Positions 33,101 to 48,000 of a stretch of 64,000 nt of DNA are shown here, one piece after another. Every line of letters starts with the position of its first letter. The stretch's first letter is position 1. Position numbers and translations under genes: made by a program. This stretch comes from Puffinus mauretanicus. Taxonomy: Eukaryota; Chordata; Aves; Procellariiformes; Procellariidae. Under the pieces are notes generated by a model that saw nothing but the letters and a program-made list of their open reading frames with translations, did not search any database and was not told the origin of the DNA. The stretch covers positions 124,001 through 188,000 of the forward strand of contig JAJKFH010002784.1 of the NCBI GenBank assembly GCA_023333565.1, written 5' to 3'.

Positions 33101-36100
33101 GCTGTTTATGAACAAAGAGCCCAAAGACCTTAAAGGTCGTATCTTCAAAAGGATGGTTTACTCAACCAAGTGATTTAATATTGATTAGGAAAGTAGAAAG
33201 AAGAGAAAAGGAGGAGAATTAACTAAATGGTTTTACTTTAAATGCTAACACAGAGGCTTAGATACCATGCTGAATATTTTTCTTGTTGGCACTTTTATGT
33301 TTTCTTCTTTTTTCTAACAGATCTGGATGTTCTCAGCTTTCACGTGGCCCGTGCCAGAGCTCCTTCTTCATGCCTTGCATGCTCAAACTTAAGGCTCTAG
33401 TCTATATTTAAAGTTGCTGTGCCTATCTCAAGTTCTTCTCAGCCTACTAATCAAGTAGCACATAATCTTTCAAAGGCTTTCTTACATAGTTAGAGCAGAT
33501 TGTGTTCATTTTTGCGCTCATCATTACCTTTCTCACTAAGTGCAGCCTGTATATTTTTAAATCTGCTAATAATTGGTTCATTTTTAAATTGGCACCCACT
33601 CTCTAGTGTAATCACAAGTATCTTCTAAGAAGACCCACCTGAAGCACTGATGTCTTATCTGTATGAACCCAAGTTTGCAGCAACATACTGTATTTGTAAT
33701 CACAGTATGTATTTCACATATAACTATCATGTCTCACTATGGGAAATGAAGACAACCATCACTTAAAATTGCACAGCAGGTCTTAAATCTGGTCTAAACA
33801 GACACTACCACTCCGCAAAAAGCTACTGGGCAGAAGATGTACGAAGGAGCCTGAACATTGCTGCATCTTGATTTTAGGATCCCAGAAGAATTCACAACAG
33901 CCGCAGCAGGACCCTACCTGCCAGGAAGGTGTGAGACCCACGGCTCTCAGCGTGATGGCTGCGTGACTACAGCACAGAGCCTCCCGCAGAACCAGTCAGC
34001 ACAGGTGCCCTTAAAAGAGTTAGTGAAGGAAAAACAGGCACTTAATACATGCAAGTCATCTGCCTGTTGGAGATGTCTGCTGTAGGGTCAGCCTTCCTAA
34101 ACTCCACAGATCATACTGACTACCTTCAAAGGGAGTTTTGGGGAGATAGGGAGGCTGGACTTGGTCAGATGGCTGAGGTCTATATTTTTAGCAGACGAAC
34201 CTATTCCTGAAATTCCCAGGAATGGGATTCACACCAGCCATGGGGTGAGTAGGCAGTTGCTTGAGTTAGCTGATAGAGGATACTGCGGGTCAAAGCAAGT
34301 CTTAAATGCTGTCATCGTCTGAGAGGCAGGTATCTTTCCCGGGCTGCAGAGAGACACCTCAGTCTACTTATACACAGGTGGGTTTAGCCTTCTCTCTGAG
34401 TGAAGCCTTTTGTTTTGAAAGCTAAATGGGTTGGCACTGTCGAGTTCCTTTCTCAATGCAAGGAATAGGACTTTCATCCTCCAAAGCCAACAGTGCACAG
34501 TGTCCCTGACCAGAGATGCCATGTATTATTTCTATGTAAAGCTGCCTATCCAACGATAGGGTCTGACAGACTGTCCATATGACATTTACATTATCATTAG
34601 TGTGTTCCTTTGGGCTTACTGAAGTGTAAATCAGGTCCCAAAATGGGCAGGGACAGCAGATTAGCAGATCAGCAGAAGCAAAGGAGAAATCATTAGATAT
34701 TCAGAGCACCCAGTCACAAAAGTAGTTACCAACTGCATTTGCATGCATCTAACCCTCGCCAGCAAACTAGATGCTTTGAACAAATCCTCAGATGCCACAG
34801 GCATCGTTTCTTCAAACCACAGCAAACTATACCTCCATTTCCCCAGCAGGACCACTGGGATAGACACACATGGGAGATGAAGATCTGGATTCAGGTCTAT
34901 TCTCCCTCAGGGCAGACGGGCAAAGGACTGCACAGCAACAGAGGCACAAGTAGAGAGCTATCTGCCTGCCACTGCAGGTCTTTCAGCTCTTAGGGAGCTT
35001 CAGTGATGAAAAATGTAAGCGCCTATGGATAGTGTCTCCAGGATGGATGTCAGCACACTGAGGATCTTGAGGACTTATATTCTGGGTGTGGAGAGCAAAA
35101 GTATAACATCTTGCCCCATACTGTTGATGTTTGCTGCTTACCAATCTCGTCCTTCTAGTAATCACTGAAACTATCGGTGAATGAGACTTCCAAATTTTCA
35201 TGATCACAGCACTCTTTCTTACAATCTTTCATTCATGTTTAGCTTTGCTTCACGCTGACTTATTAGCAAGACCAATCCTCAAAGGGAACACAATAAGGAA
35301 TGGGTGGCAGGCAGGGAATCATCACTATTTTTCATTGTCTGATGGGTGGGATTAATCTTGTCCAACTTCAAGCACCACACTACAGTCAGTGGAGAAAGAG
35401 TCCTCCAACTGAAAATTTATTTGACATAAATAGACATTTACAGTCCTCTGGAAGGTATTCAGCTTTTTTATCTCCACAGTTATGCGAGATGAGTATGACC
35501 AGAAAAGTCCAGGAAAACAAGGAAAAACATTTCAGAGAAGATTACGGTAGCCGAAGTATGGGCCACAAGTCAGATGAACGTTGGTAATTGTTGCCAGATC
35601 ATAGACTTTTGTTCTCTGTCAAAGTTCATTTGTTGTTAGACTTGTTGTTATTGTATTTTTTTTAGGCTTATTTTATTGTTTTCATTTTTAGTTTTATTAA
35701 TTTTAGACTTCTTTTCACAACAAGCCTAGAATCAGAAAATACTCCTCTCATTTCTATGCAACATTTTCAACTGGACAAAAGCTGCAGTACTATGAGCCAA
35801 ACTACAACGTGGTAATGCAGTTAGACCAATTAAACATTTCTGAACCAGAAAAGATCATGTGCAACCCTGAACACAATGGGGAAAGAAGACAACTTAAAAT
35901 TACTTCTAAGGTGCTGCAAATGAGAGGTAAGACAAGAAGGATAACGAGAGGGAGACCTCAATTTTAGTCTTTTATAGCTGGCTGCCTCCAAACTATTTTA
36001 AATGTCAGGTCAAGAGTGAAGAAAACATCAATTCACCTGCAACAGCAGTGACCCAGTCCCCCCAGGGACAATCAGGGCAGTGAATAGCATTTAGGAGATT

Positions 36101-39100
36101 AAATATCAGAGGTGAAAATGCAGAAATGCTGTAGAAATTTAGCCAAAATAGATGTATTTTACGTCTCTGCTTTTATGTGCTCCCACTTGTTCTGAATGGA
36201 GCTGAATTCTGGGACACAGCCTTCATCTTTCACTGGACTTTGAAGAAAAGCATTAATAGGTAACTTCTCCTGGTGATGCTAAATAGCAGACCTTGCAGTT
36301 AATGAGTTTCTCCTGGAAGATAACTAAAAGCTAGTAGGGGATTCAGGACTACGTGCTGGGATATGCTCTCACCACGCTCCGTTGTCCAGCCAGTATTGGC
36401 GGAAGCTATGGAGAGGCTTTTGAGCTTAACCACCAGTAAAGATAATTTCAGCAATCAGAGTCAAGGTCACAGAGGTGCAGACTACTGTGGCCACACTCTT
36501 CCACACTGTTAGAGCTTAAAATGCACTGCTGGCCGGAGTTGCAGTTTGGGCAGGCAAGTGCATGATAAATCATTGCGACTATGGACCCCTGCGCCAGCAA
36601 CATCTTCAGGGGCAGAGCAGTCATGACCTTTGCAACATCAGTAAAAGTTCCTTATTGTGATGGATGCCGTTTCTGGGTTGTATGCTTGAACCTGCAGACT
36701 TCTGCCCACACATACAAGGTAACAGAGCAAAAATCTAGTCAGCATTTGTTCAAAGTAAAAACAGTCTGCAAACTGGTAGAGAAATACATGAGAGGGATTG
36801 ATGGTAGAAGCTGTAGTGGAAGAAGAACACATTCAAATCAGAAACACAATGAATCTTCTTTTTTTAACTCATTTCCGAGTGGTGGAGGAAATTTCTACAG
36901 GTGATGAAAGAAAGACTTTGGTGCAGCAGGGTCAGAGGCACAGGCAGAGAAGTGCAGCTTTCTGTACTCAGGCCTTGATGTTCAGTGCTCTTGCATCAAG
37001 ACTGATTGATGCCCTTGTAACTATCAACGTGTCGAAAGTCTCCAGCAAAGGTCCAGCCACCCCAGAACAAGAATGGACACAAAGAAACAAGGCAGTGAAC
37101 TTACAGCCTGTTGGTTGCAGCCTGGTAACTGGCTGTATAAGCAAAGACAAGGTGCTTATTTCTGAAAAAAAAAAAAAAAAGGGGCGAGTTACTGTAAAGT
37201 TATTTCTGAGTAGGAGTTTGGCCATGAGCTGCTGCTGATGTCAGGCAGGTTCTCCCCTTACTCTACCGCAGAGTGAAGTGTCTGTGTGCCCACAGCCTGG
37301 CTCTGTTCTCTTACATGAAAAGAAGTGAGTCTTTAATAAACTATGTCCTGGCACCATGTAGAAATACAATTTTTATCTCTGTGAACAACCATATCAGCAC
37401 TACCGCTATGTGAGAAGCTTTCAGCTCTAACTCATACAGCTGTCGTGCAAGTTCTTAAATCTCTGGAGTCATTTGTAAGGCAGCCTGTAAATACTCCCTG
37501 CGAGGAAGGTTTGCCTTTAGTTACTAGGTAGCCACCAGCTATTGTGCCAACAGACCCTGGTACTTTCAGCCTACAGTGTTTGTGTGGTTTTACAGGGCTA
37601 CGGGCCGATGAACCTGTTTCTGAAAGCTCACAGCCCAGCTCTGCCATAACATGCAGGCTGCACGGCTACTCGCTTGCGTGGATGCCCCTGCCTCAGGTGC
37701 GGTGTGTGGTCCCTCCTTCTCTGTGGGAGAAGATGCTTCATTTTACCACAGAACAACCAACGCAGATGCCATAGAGCAGGTGCTGCATTCCAAGAAAGCA
37801 GCACTATTTTCCTCAGACAGATAATATCCTGCCCAAATCCTCATGACAAAGCTGTGGCAGCCACAGAGAAGTGTTAACCATTCCTGGCTGGCTATAAAGA
37901 CCTGGAGAAGGATATGCCCCAGTGGGGTGATGGGGGCTGTCCTGGAGGATAGGCACTATGGAAGGGAGTGCTGCAGTGGAGCAGCCTGTGCACACACCGC
38001 CTGAAAGGAGTGGAGGGGGGGCACTTTCCCTGAGTGCGCCTGTGAAATGAACCCTTTGACAGTCCCACCTGAGTCCAGTAAAGGAAAAACTCTGAAATTC
38101 TGGCTAAGCCTTGGCCAAACTGGGACCTCAAATACCTTTGGGAAGCCAAATAAGCAACAAATTCTGGGTGATGCTCTACCTGTTAGTACCAGCTTTCATT
38201 CCCTCCCATTCCCACCACTTTACAAATGCCAACAGCAAACTCTGACAAAATGATGCAGCTTGGTTCAATAAAAAAAAAAAACAAAACACAAAACACCATG
38301 GTGGGACATCACCCCCTCAGCTAGAAGATCATCAGGAAGTAACTATCAGCAGTGGGCAGTTTCCATAGTCCAGCACCCACCGCAAGAAGACAGAGAGCCC
38401 ATCCGTGGGAACAGAGAAAGAACCCTCAGTTACCCAGGCGATGCCTGGGGCAGGGGGAAGCCAACAGAGCTGGAAGACTTAATGCTTTTGCAAGATTTAG
38501 GTGTGCTCTACAAATGTAAATGGGGGTAATGAATAGATAAACTGCCACTAAACAGTACCTAAAATATGTCTCTGCTGGCCCACACTCACAAAGACCCTCT
38601 GCAGAGGGACGCTGACACTCACATTTCTGTTTTATTTATTGAGCCAAATACAAGGCCAGCGTTAATTCGCCTCACTCCGGAGAGAAAGGCCACGATCCTC
38701 ATATTAAAACATTTTATTCCATGAACGAAAACCAAGTGAGAGACACCGCTCAGTACAAGCAATATTGTTTTTATGGGTTTGAGGCAGTCGGAGGAGTCTG
38801 GCATGATTAACGCAGCATTTGTAGTGTTTATTTTTCAAATTGCCCACATCCAGCATTCCAACGATAGGCTGAGCTGGGTTTGCATAACAGTACCAAGTAA
38901 CCATAGCAACCCAAATAAGTCATTGATTCCTAAGAAAAGTATGAACTACAATAGCAAACATGATGTTAATTTAAGTAGCCATGTTCTAATCAAATTTCCT
39001 TCCTACCCAGGTTTGCATGGTGCTAGTCAGCCCATGAAGGATCTCATCCTTCTCTCATTGAATTCAAGAGCAATCTTACCATGGGTTTTAACGAGGGCCG

Positions 39101-42100
39101 GACTGAGCCCTAAGCACATGGTGGCATTGCTTTGTGTTCGTTAGGATGAACAGAGCTAATAAGGGCTGGAATGACATGATGGGGAGGGAAGGCAGGAGCA
39201 GATCCCCACTCAGCACTGATTCACCCTTCATCTTTGAGGTGTTTATACACAGCCAAAGAGAGTCAAGAGGTCTCTAATGACTTTCTAATCACATCAGTCA
39301 TTGACCCTGGGTGAGTGGAATGAAATCTGAAATGAACCCTGGCTCAAGACAACGCAGACCAGAGTTTTGTATCTAACTAATGAAAAGAAATTGTTTTTCT
39401 TTCTCAGCACACTGTACTATTATGGAATAAATGAGAAGAAGTCAGAAATAGATACTCTCAACAATCCAGCAACCCCCTTCCTCTCCAGGACCCAGATGCT
39501 TGCTCCAGGCTAACAAATGCAGCTGAGCTTTAGGGACTGTCAGGATCTAACCCAGAAAAAAAAGTTTGAACAGTCAAACTGTGGAACAGCCCAAACCAGC
39601 ACCCTTAGTCTGGGCTCCCCCAGCACTTCTTTCCTCTTGCTTGGTCAAAATCTACATCCGCTATAATTAGCTGTTTGGAGGTTGCTCTCCCAATCTGTTT
39701 TGCTAGACATGTGTTTGTCTGGGCTCTTTGCAAGACAAGTGTTAAGAGTGAACAACAACTTTTAACAGAACTACTGGCCAGTAACGTATTGGGAGCAAAG
39801 ACTTTTAACACTAGATAGCTACAACACTAAGGTTAAGCTTCCTCTTTTGTTAGTGATAAATACTCCTTGCCCTCTTCTTGTCTTAGTAATCACACTTTGT
39901 GCATCACAGATGAACAGTTAAATCCAGTTTTTGCTTTCTACAAAATCAATTAACACTTCTCGGCATGAGCAGATGGAGGCTTTGTTACCTGAGGGTATAC
40001 AGCTGCAGACAGATAACAGCAAGCGAGCAGTACACAGACACCTACATTTATGCCTACACACTTGAGTGTGATATGGCTAAGGGAAAAAACCAAGGACACC
40101 CACTCCCTGCTCAGCTATAATACCTTTCCTTGGGAGGATCATACCCTCTACTAACACTTTATCATTCATTCCCTTCTCTGAGACAGGAAATGGCTTGTTC
40201 TACCCTCCCAGAGCTTGATTAGGCAACAACTAATATCAAACCTGGGCACTACCAAACCAGCTGTCAGCATGACTTTCTCTGGATCAGGCCCCGGACATAA
40301 TCCTGCAGCAGTGAACAGCTGACCTGCCAGTGCGCAGTTGGTGTTTATGGCAGCTGGAGCCAGGCACCCCACTTTCCCTTCACCCTTGGGTGCCCTGCTC
40401 TGTGCTAGCCATTTTGCACAGTGCAAATGTTTGCACAGGTGGTTACAAGATGCTCTGCTTGAAAGTGTTGTGTTGAAAGCATTGGCTGAATGCACTTCTG
40501 GCATCTGCCCCTCCAAAGTCTCTTCCAGTTCTTCTTGACTGGAAGAGGTGTTATCTGCCATCTTCCAGATCTTTGTGGATCACAGGAGACACTTTCCAGA
40601 TAGGAGGTCTGGCTAAACTAGCAGCAAGCATGAATTCCTACTCCATCGCAATTCTTCCCTGCCAGAGAGGGTCAGGGACGCAGGTCAGTACACTCTTTGG
40701 CTTGGCTTGATAATATTAACAAAATCAGTACTTTGCCCACAGGACCTAGCAACCATCTGACACCTAACAGACCGCTCAGGATGACATGACATTGACCTGT
40801 GTCAACCCTGGCTAACAACAGTGGCTCTTAATCCAGCAGGAACAGCCAGGGAACCATGCTCTGATCCTCTGCAGAGCTCCTGTGGGGCTCGCTATGCTCT
40901 TGGAGAGAAGAGTCAATCTGTGCCAGGTCAGACAAGAAACTCATTATCCCAGGAAACATTAGAGGGATGTTGCTTCATTTTCTTGAGCTAAAGTTCAGTT
41001 TTTCCACCCTGACACACTGGCAGGGGTTGATGTTGTTGATGATTACCTGGGCAATGAGGGCACGCGAACCTTGCTAGCTCGTGTTGTTTTCTATGTGCAG
41101 CCCTCCTTGTAATAAGAAATGCTTGGTTCTGCGCCAATTATTTTCTGAGGTTTGCCAGCACGTGGCTTGGGTATGACCAGACGGAGGGAAGGGGAGGTGC
41201 TGGGGAAATGTCAGCCAAGGAGCAATGGAGAAGTGTGTGTGTGCATAGAAGGAGGGGGTGGGATGCGAGGGATACTCTGAGCCAAGGAGCTGGCTTGCTC
41301 TCCGCCCCGGAGGCATGACTGTGCGTGCCTTTGCCTGCCTACTCCCTCCCAAGGCATTTGACTTGGAAGAAAAAGGTCTTGCTCTGGCAGTGCCCTAAGA
41401 GAGAGAGTGCATTAAACCTGGTTGCAAAGAAAAGTGGCCAAGCAGAGGCCTAGTCAAATTCAGGGAAACTGGTGACAGACAAGTCACAGTGTCTTAGAAA
41501 ACGGTGTTGGTCCCAAAGTACTTACGAAGAGGTTAGTGCACTCAGGAACCATGTCCAGCGAGCACAGGGGTGAACACGTCTGGAGACAGATGCAGGGAAC
41601 AGAGCTTTCTGCATCCACCCACGAATATTTTTGAACAGGATGACCGCACTGTCAGTTTTCACTGGGTCAGCAGTGGTACCTAAAGCGCGATTTACCATTA
41701 TGTCTGGCCAGGGCTAGTACTTCTAGCCAGGCAAAACAGAGCCAGTTTGGAAATGTCAGGGAAATGCATGCGATTTGGGGCAGAAAACTGCAAATATAAA
41801 TGCAATTGTGTAAATAACTGTGTTTTACCAACTAATCTCAAAATCTCTTCTTCAGCAGAAATTCAGACTATTACAGATTTAAAAGTGTAGTAGGCGAGAG
41901 CACAAAAAGCCCACCCCAGTTTTAGTCTGCAGAGACTGTTTCTAAAATCAGGGTTATTTATGCTGCTTTCTTTCCCTCACAACACTCCTCTCTTCTTCAG
42001 TCCATAAACACTCAGCCCAGATCCAGGTTACCTTAACTGTTCAAGCTCTGAATTTCATAAACGTCTTTGGCAGTTTAGCAGAGCCATGCCTGTAAAATAA

Positions 42101-45000
42101 CTGTAATCTGAGTAAGAAATATTGCTGATCCCACCTACAAATCTAACCTTGGATTTGGGTTGCAATCTCAGTGCTGCATCTCTTGTCCAAAACACATCAC
42201 AGAAGCCATGCAGGAGGTGATGAGTTTTCTGAATGCACAACAGAGATGAAAATTGCAGCCATCTGTCTGCAGCATCCCCAGCGCCCACCCTGAGTGTCCC
42301 CATGGACTACCTGGTACCCACCGAGTCCTGTCCCCATAGAGGAAGGAGATTTGTCCTTCTGCAATGAAAAAGTCCTTTTTCAAGACCCAGTGCCCACCAG
42401 CCCTGCACTTCTGCCAGATTCACTGCTTTGTATTTTTTATGTTGTGTTTGATTCAGCAATGTCAGATTCCCATCCCAGGTTAGCAGGTTGCACATGACAC
42501 AGCAAGTGAGGGAAAAGATGTGTTGTATTATTCGATCTCAGTCCCACCAGGCTTAGCATAAAACCAAAAGTATCTCCTGTAGGAGGCAAGCTCTTTGGCT
42601 GTGTCATGATCTACCCATTTTGTAACAGCGCAGCTGTTACACTGATTCATTTGGCAGGAGGTCTTAATCCCATAGCATAGATTGGCGACATCAGCTTGGT
42701 TTTAGCATCATTTTTAGGACAAAGCATGGCTTGCCATACCTGACCTTTATCTTTCCACATGGCTAGGTGCAAATCCTCATTTACTGGCTTGCTGAAACTT
42801 CAGCTAAGCTCCAGTTTAAAAAAAAAAAAAAAAGGTGGGATAGGATTCACCTACCCATAAATTTGTCAGGCCTGTGTCTCTGCTGCTCCTTCTCTTCTCA
42901 ACAAAGCCTTCAGGCACACAGGGAGGAGTGGAGGGCTCTGCTCCCCCCAAGACCCCATGGATTTCTCCCCTGCCAGGATGCCGCCTGCTTCTGTGCTCCC
43001 CACTAGCCCCAGAGGTCCCATCTGTACTAGTTAAGAGACAAAAAAACCACACCCAGGACACACATTTGGCTGAGGTCCATGGATGCTGTATCAGACTGTG
43101 CCTGTGCACGGCTCGGGGCAGTGTGACGCCAGGACCCTTCACCGGAGGCAGTTTGGATGTGATCACCCCATTTTAAGAGGGAAGAGAGCTAAGCCATGTG
43201 CACGGCAGCTGGGCCATGCCTCCTGCTCTCAGGGCAAAGGACTGCCCTGGCCTGTTTTATTGAGTAGCACAGACACAGCCGTGCAGGACTAACACCGTGC
43301 CAGGCTGGTCAGCCTCGGCATAGCCTGACCTGCCCTCGCTCCTGTTCCCTGTCCAGCTCCCCAGGTCTCCTCCCCTGGTAGACCTCGTTGGACCTTTCCT
43401 TGGGTGCTTTCGGGCTGAGATATAAAGCAAAGCATTAAACTGTGCCTGGGAGAGCAGCAGCTCTGCGCATTGGTGATGCAGGAGAGGGGCAGGGTTGAGG
43501 CAGCCACAGCGGGGCGCAGAGGAGAACGGGACTCCCGGCAGAGGGGATCCATGCTATTAACGGTGCCGCAAGAGAACAGCTGTTCCACTTACTGTCCATG
43601 AAATATTTACAAACTAAACTTCTGGAATGTGATAAGGACGTTTAATAGGATGTCACCTGCTGAGATTAATGAAGCACTAGAAGAACTGTAAGGTCACAGT
43701 CCTGCAGCAAAGAGTGGCTCTGAAGGAAAGCCACCGCTCTCTCGGCTGCTTTGTAGTGCGTAGGCACGTAGTCAAGAAGCCCTTTGTGCCAAGCGCCACT
43801 CAGACATAGGATTAGCATGTGTAGACCTGGGGAAATAAGTGCCAAACCCAGCCAGGTCTCACCACTCGCTCAGAAGAACAGACAGGGGCTTGTCCTCACT
43901 GGGGAAATTGTTAGGTGCTTGAATGCTCCTCGCTTTTGTACATCCATGCAGGCTACAAGAGCATTCCCTCTTCCTGAGGCTGGACTGTGGATTTGTCCAG
44001 CCTCCCATGCCATATTGATGTTTAACATCCACTTCCCAGGGCAGGCAGAGAAGAGACTCATGGCTGGGGCAGCCGGAGCAGCACAAGGTGGAGCATGTCA
44101 CGGCTCCGGCATCCTCACAGCCTGCGTTGCTGCGGTGTACGACAGGCAAACAGCACCACTGGGCTCAGCACAGACAGAGCATCGCACCGATGCCAGCGCT
44201 CACGCTACTGACACACCACCCCACTAGAGAAAGGTGTTCAGTAATTCAAATGTTGTTGCAGTGCCCTTTGGAAGCAGCGTGCAAACGGGGCCCTGGGGAA
44301 TTGCCCAGTACCCGAGGAGCCTATGCTGTGATTTCATGGTGATGTAAAAGTCAAAATCTAGTTAGGCAAGTTCAGGCAGCCAAACTATGGGAATCTTATG
44401 GCACTTTCCCACTTGCAATGTAGATACACTAATCAATGCATATCCAAGGAGGCAAATCATTAATAGCTCCTCTCCTAATTTCAAGTGTTTATAAAGAGTA
44501 ATGTGTTATACAAGTGGAAATTTGTGCTAGGAGGCACACAGATACTGCACCACAGGGATATCCTGGCTTCTGCCATGGAAAGCTAATGCTAGCAGAGTGA
44601 CGACCCCTACTTTGTGAACCAAAAAGCCAGTTCCCACCAGCCATTCAGCCTAGTACATTACGACCTAAAACCAGCTTGGTGGCAGGAAGGCAGTAAGAGG
44701 AGGCAGGTCTATGTGCTTGCATGGCTTTCACCTGGCTGTGGTACATCCCAGATTTCCTCATTCTGCATAATCCCAGCTACCAGAAAATGTCAGGAGTATT
44801 AAATTGGCTGCATTGGGGTTTAGATGCACCATTTTCCATTAGGAACATTCTCTCCAAACTTTTGGTAAAGACTATTTTTTTTAACACTGTTTTATTTTGC
44901 TAAAAAACATTTGAGCTAAGAAAGCCTTGGAGAAAATCACCGAGACCTTGAGTGAGATTTCTAAATGTTTCTCCTCCCATCTCTCTCTTGGTTGGACTGG
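30161..45000. other. intergenic, no gene identified
   Basis: I searched both strands for recognisable protein segments, in particular for SLC35F2, and found none. Homopolymer A runs occur at about 37166-37182 and 42817-42834, with nothing like a retrogene body ahead of them. A minus-strand ATG frame at 40166-40561 (131 codons) is discussed among the findings. No CR1 tail or LTR ends were seen in this part. Confidence 0.55.
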
Positions 45001-48000
45001 GGAGGAATTATTCACAGTTTATTTCTCACTACCTTTCATAAGAACTGTTCACTGAGGTGATGAACATTTACATAAATTCATCTGATCTGTAAGTACTGTA
45101 CTGTTTCTTAGTTTTCCTACAATATATTCACGGACAAATGTGAAAATTTCAGTAGAGAAGCAGTTGAAGTTTACTGCAAATTGTAGCTGCAGTGTGCTCA
45201 GAGAAAGACAGCACAGCTGGCAAAATAACCTGCCTCTAGGGCCTGATTTAAACCCCAGGAAAGCCAGAGAGATTCTTCCATGGTTTTTAATTCAAACAAT
45301 ACTTATTCTGTCCGTCTCTTGGACCTCTTATACTCTTGTAAAAATTGGATGGACCTGCAGGCCAAGGCATTGCAAAAAATGGAAAATATTTTCAGGTCTA
45401 CTTATTTCATTTGGACAAAAAGTCTTTGAAATAGGGTGTTGGATGCTTTATTGCAAAGAGACAGAAAGAGGAAAGCTTGGAACAATTACTTTTACCAAAA
45501 CAAAAATTTTTTTTTTCATTCAAAAGCCTGTTATTTGTTTACTTTATATACAGCAAGCCCTTTTCTTTGAATTTCAAAGCTTCTGAGTATTGCTAAAGAC
45601 CAAGCTATAATTTTCCATTTGATAAATGGCATACTGGAAAGCTGTTTGCTATAAATAGTTCATGGACAATGAAACTGTTGCTTTATTCCTAGATAATTCC
45701 AGAGGAGAGTGGGGAAAAAAAGATGAGAAAGCCATATACAGAAAACCAGCGTGATATTTTCTTTGTTCACCTCTCTGTATGATTAAGACTTAGGGGTATA
45801 CAGCCAAAGCGCATCTTCAGCATAACGAGGCCAATCTTTCTGAGATCCCCCAGCAGACAATGGAGAGAGAGGTCTAACTCAGCCTCTTTGGAGACCCCTC
45901 CACGGGGTCTCAACCGATGCAGGCCACCGGGGACAGGGAAGTGGTGGGCACAGGGGTGGTGCTAGGGCAGACAGTTGCCTTGGTCCCAGCCACCCCTGGT
46001 TGGGAGGGTCTAACCCACAGCCCCTTGGGAATGGGGTGGGGGTTTCTTGAGTGCACCTTGTAGGCTCTGGTGCCAGTCCAAGCCCTTCACAGGAGCATGA
46101 GGCTCCCCATGTGCCTGGCACTTTCAAGGAAGGAAGAGTCTTGCTGCACTTTGGCAGGTCTGGGAAAGCTTTCGTGAAGTCTGCGTAGGCCAGAAAAGCC
46201 AAGAAGAAATTCCTGAGAGTGCTGAAGGGCGGCGGCAGCTTTTCCTTAATACAGCTTGAGTTCTCCAACTTTCACAGGGCATCTGCTTCAGTCTCAGGCG
46301 GAGATGAATAGAAAAAGGGCATCTGTGTGGGTATGTATGAGCCCAAGAGATTCGAATTTCTGTCTGCCTTAGTCCAAAGAAATAGACAAGTAGCATTTCT
46401 CGCTGCTCTTGGAGATGGAGAAGAACCCAAAGGAATATTTTCATGCTGGACACTGTTAAGGACACCAAAATAGCCCTCAGCTGGCTGTTATAAGCATTTA
46501 TTCCAATACAAACTTGCTCCCTGAGCAGAAAAAGACTACAGCCATGGAGCAAGATGCTCGCAGCAAGGAGGGAAGGAGGTCTAGATATGAAGCCTGGGAG
46601 TTCATGTAGGATTCACCACTAACCCCTTTGTTGTGACTGAAATAAATTTGCTTAAAAATTGCAATCCAAAGCCAGCAGGGATCAGTCTCCCTTGTCAAAG
46701 TTATATACTACAAAATATTTGTATTGTGCCTATACATTATGTCCTGTAACAATCTAATAAAGCTTTTTTAAAAAGTCTATTTCAAAATTATGTTTTTAAA
46801 AAGAAACATACCATCCACAAATTCCCTGCCCTTGCTCTAGGTGGCAACTTTGATTTCCCTATTATATTTGTACTGCGTTTTTTTTACGTTTGTGGATTTG
46901 GGTCTTCTACCAGAGCTTCGGGTCTTGTTACAGGCTATGGGTAGATAATCTGAAGCCCTTGGTCTTTTCAGAGAGGTAAAGAACAGATTCCAATAATTTA
47001 TAGAGGGATGAAAGCTAATCTTCATAGATGCAGAATTCCAGGGAGAGTTTGGCTTTTCAATCATTAGTCCTTGCTAGAGCAGCATTTAAAGTATTCTTTA
47101 CAGCTTGCAGTTATATATATTCACACCAGTCCTGTTCCAACATAGGCTTGAGGCTTGGCAGGTTTCCCAGATCGTTGTTGTGTGGTCTGAAACAACTGAG
47201 ATACAACGTACAGCCGGAGCCCACTGTCAACAATGCGGCCGGGGCAGCGTCGTGCCGCCGCTGCCGTGGGGTCTGGGGCTTTGAAGTTCCCCTCGTAGCC
47301 ATCCCTGGCATGTGCAACCATCCCTGCCACACGACACCTGTCAGCTCTTGCTTCAAAACCTCATTAAGGAACAGCTGGGCATTATCTGATCCCAGAAGGA
47401 CTTGTTCGGATGAATTATTTCTACAGTGAGGATCCTGCACTATAATATTTCAGCTAAGGTTTGGTGCCCTTACTCTTCCAGGCATGGAAAGCAAGAGAAC
47501 ACGTCAAGATGGATTAGGAGGATTAGATGACTCTTCGCTGAGGAGACTGGTTAAATAATCTGCTGTCATGTTCAGGTGAAGAAAGCCCTTGTCTGGCTAC
47601 CAAGAGGCAACCCCAAAATGGACACAGCTGATGAAATTGGATTAAACAACAAAAAATAACTGTGTGAGTGGTCTGGGCCTGAAAAAACATCTCTTCACAT
47701 AGACGCAAAAGTGTCTTAAGACATTTTAAAAGTGCCTTAATTATTCAGTGGAAGGAATGTGGATGTGCAACTTGCTGGGTGCTTGCAGCCAAGCAGGCAC
47801 TAACAATTGCATTTAAATGCCCCACAGGAGGGCACTTTCCCTTGAGTGTCTTCTGAGAGCTGCAGACCTATTTGAAGTTGGAGGAGCTGGGACAAGAGCA
47901 GGAAAACTCAGCAGTGCCAGTGGCTTTTATATCCCAATCTCTTTTCTGCCTAGTGGCAAAAAAATAATCATAATATAAATGTACAATTCTGGCGGGTGGC

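Noticed and set aside
37166..37182. A run of 17 A as the tail of a retrocopy
   Set aside because: The sequence upstream has no recognisable transcript body and no target duplication is evident.
45879..46268. Minus-strand open frame of 129 codons
   Set aside because: It is proline-rich over a GC-rich patch with no motif and no conserved look; not supported as coding.
46730..46780. AATAAAGCTTTTTT as the 3' end of an unknown plus-strand gene
   Set aside because: No exon or conserved frame leads to it; a lone hexamer in AT-rich DNA is expected by chance.
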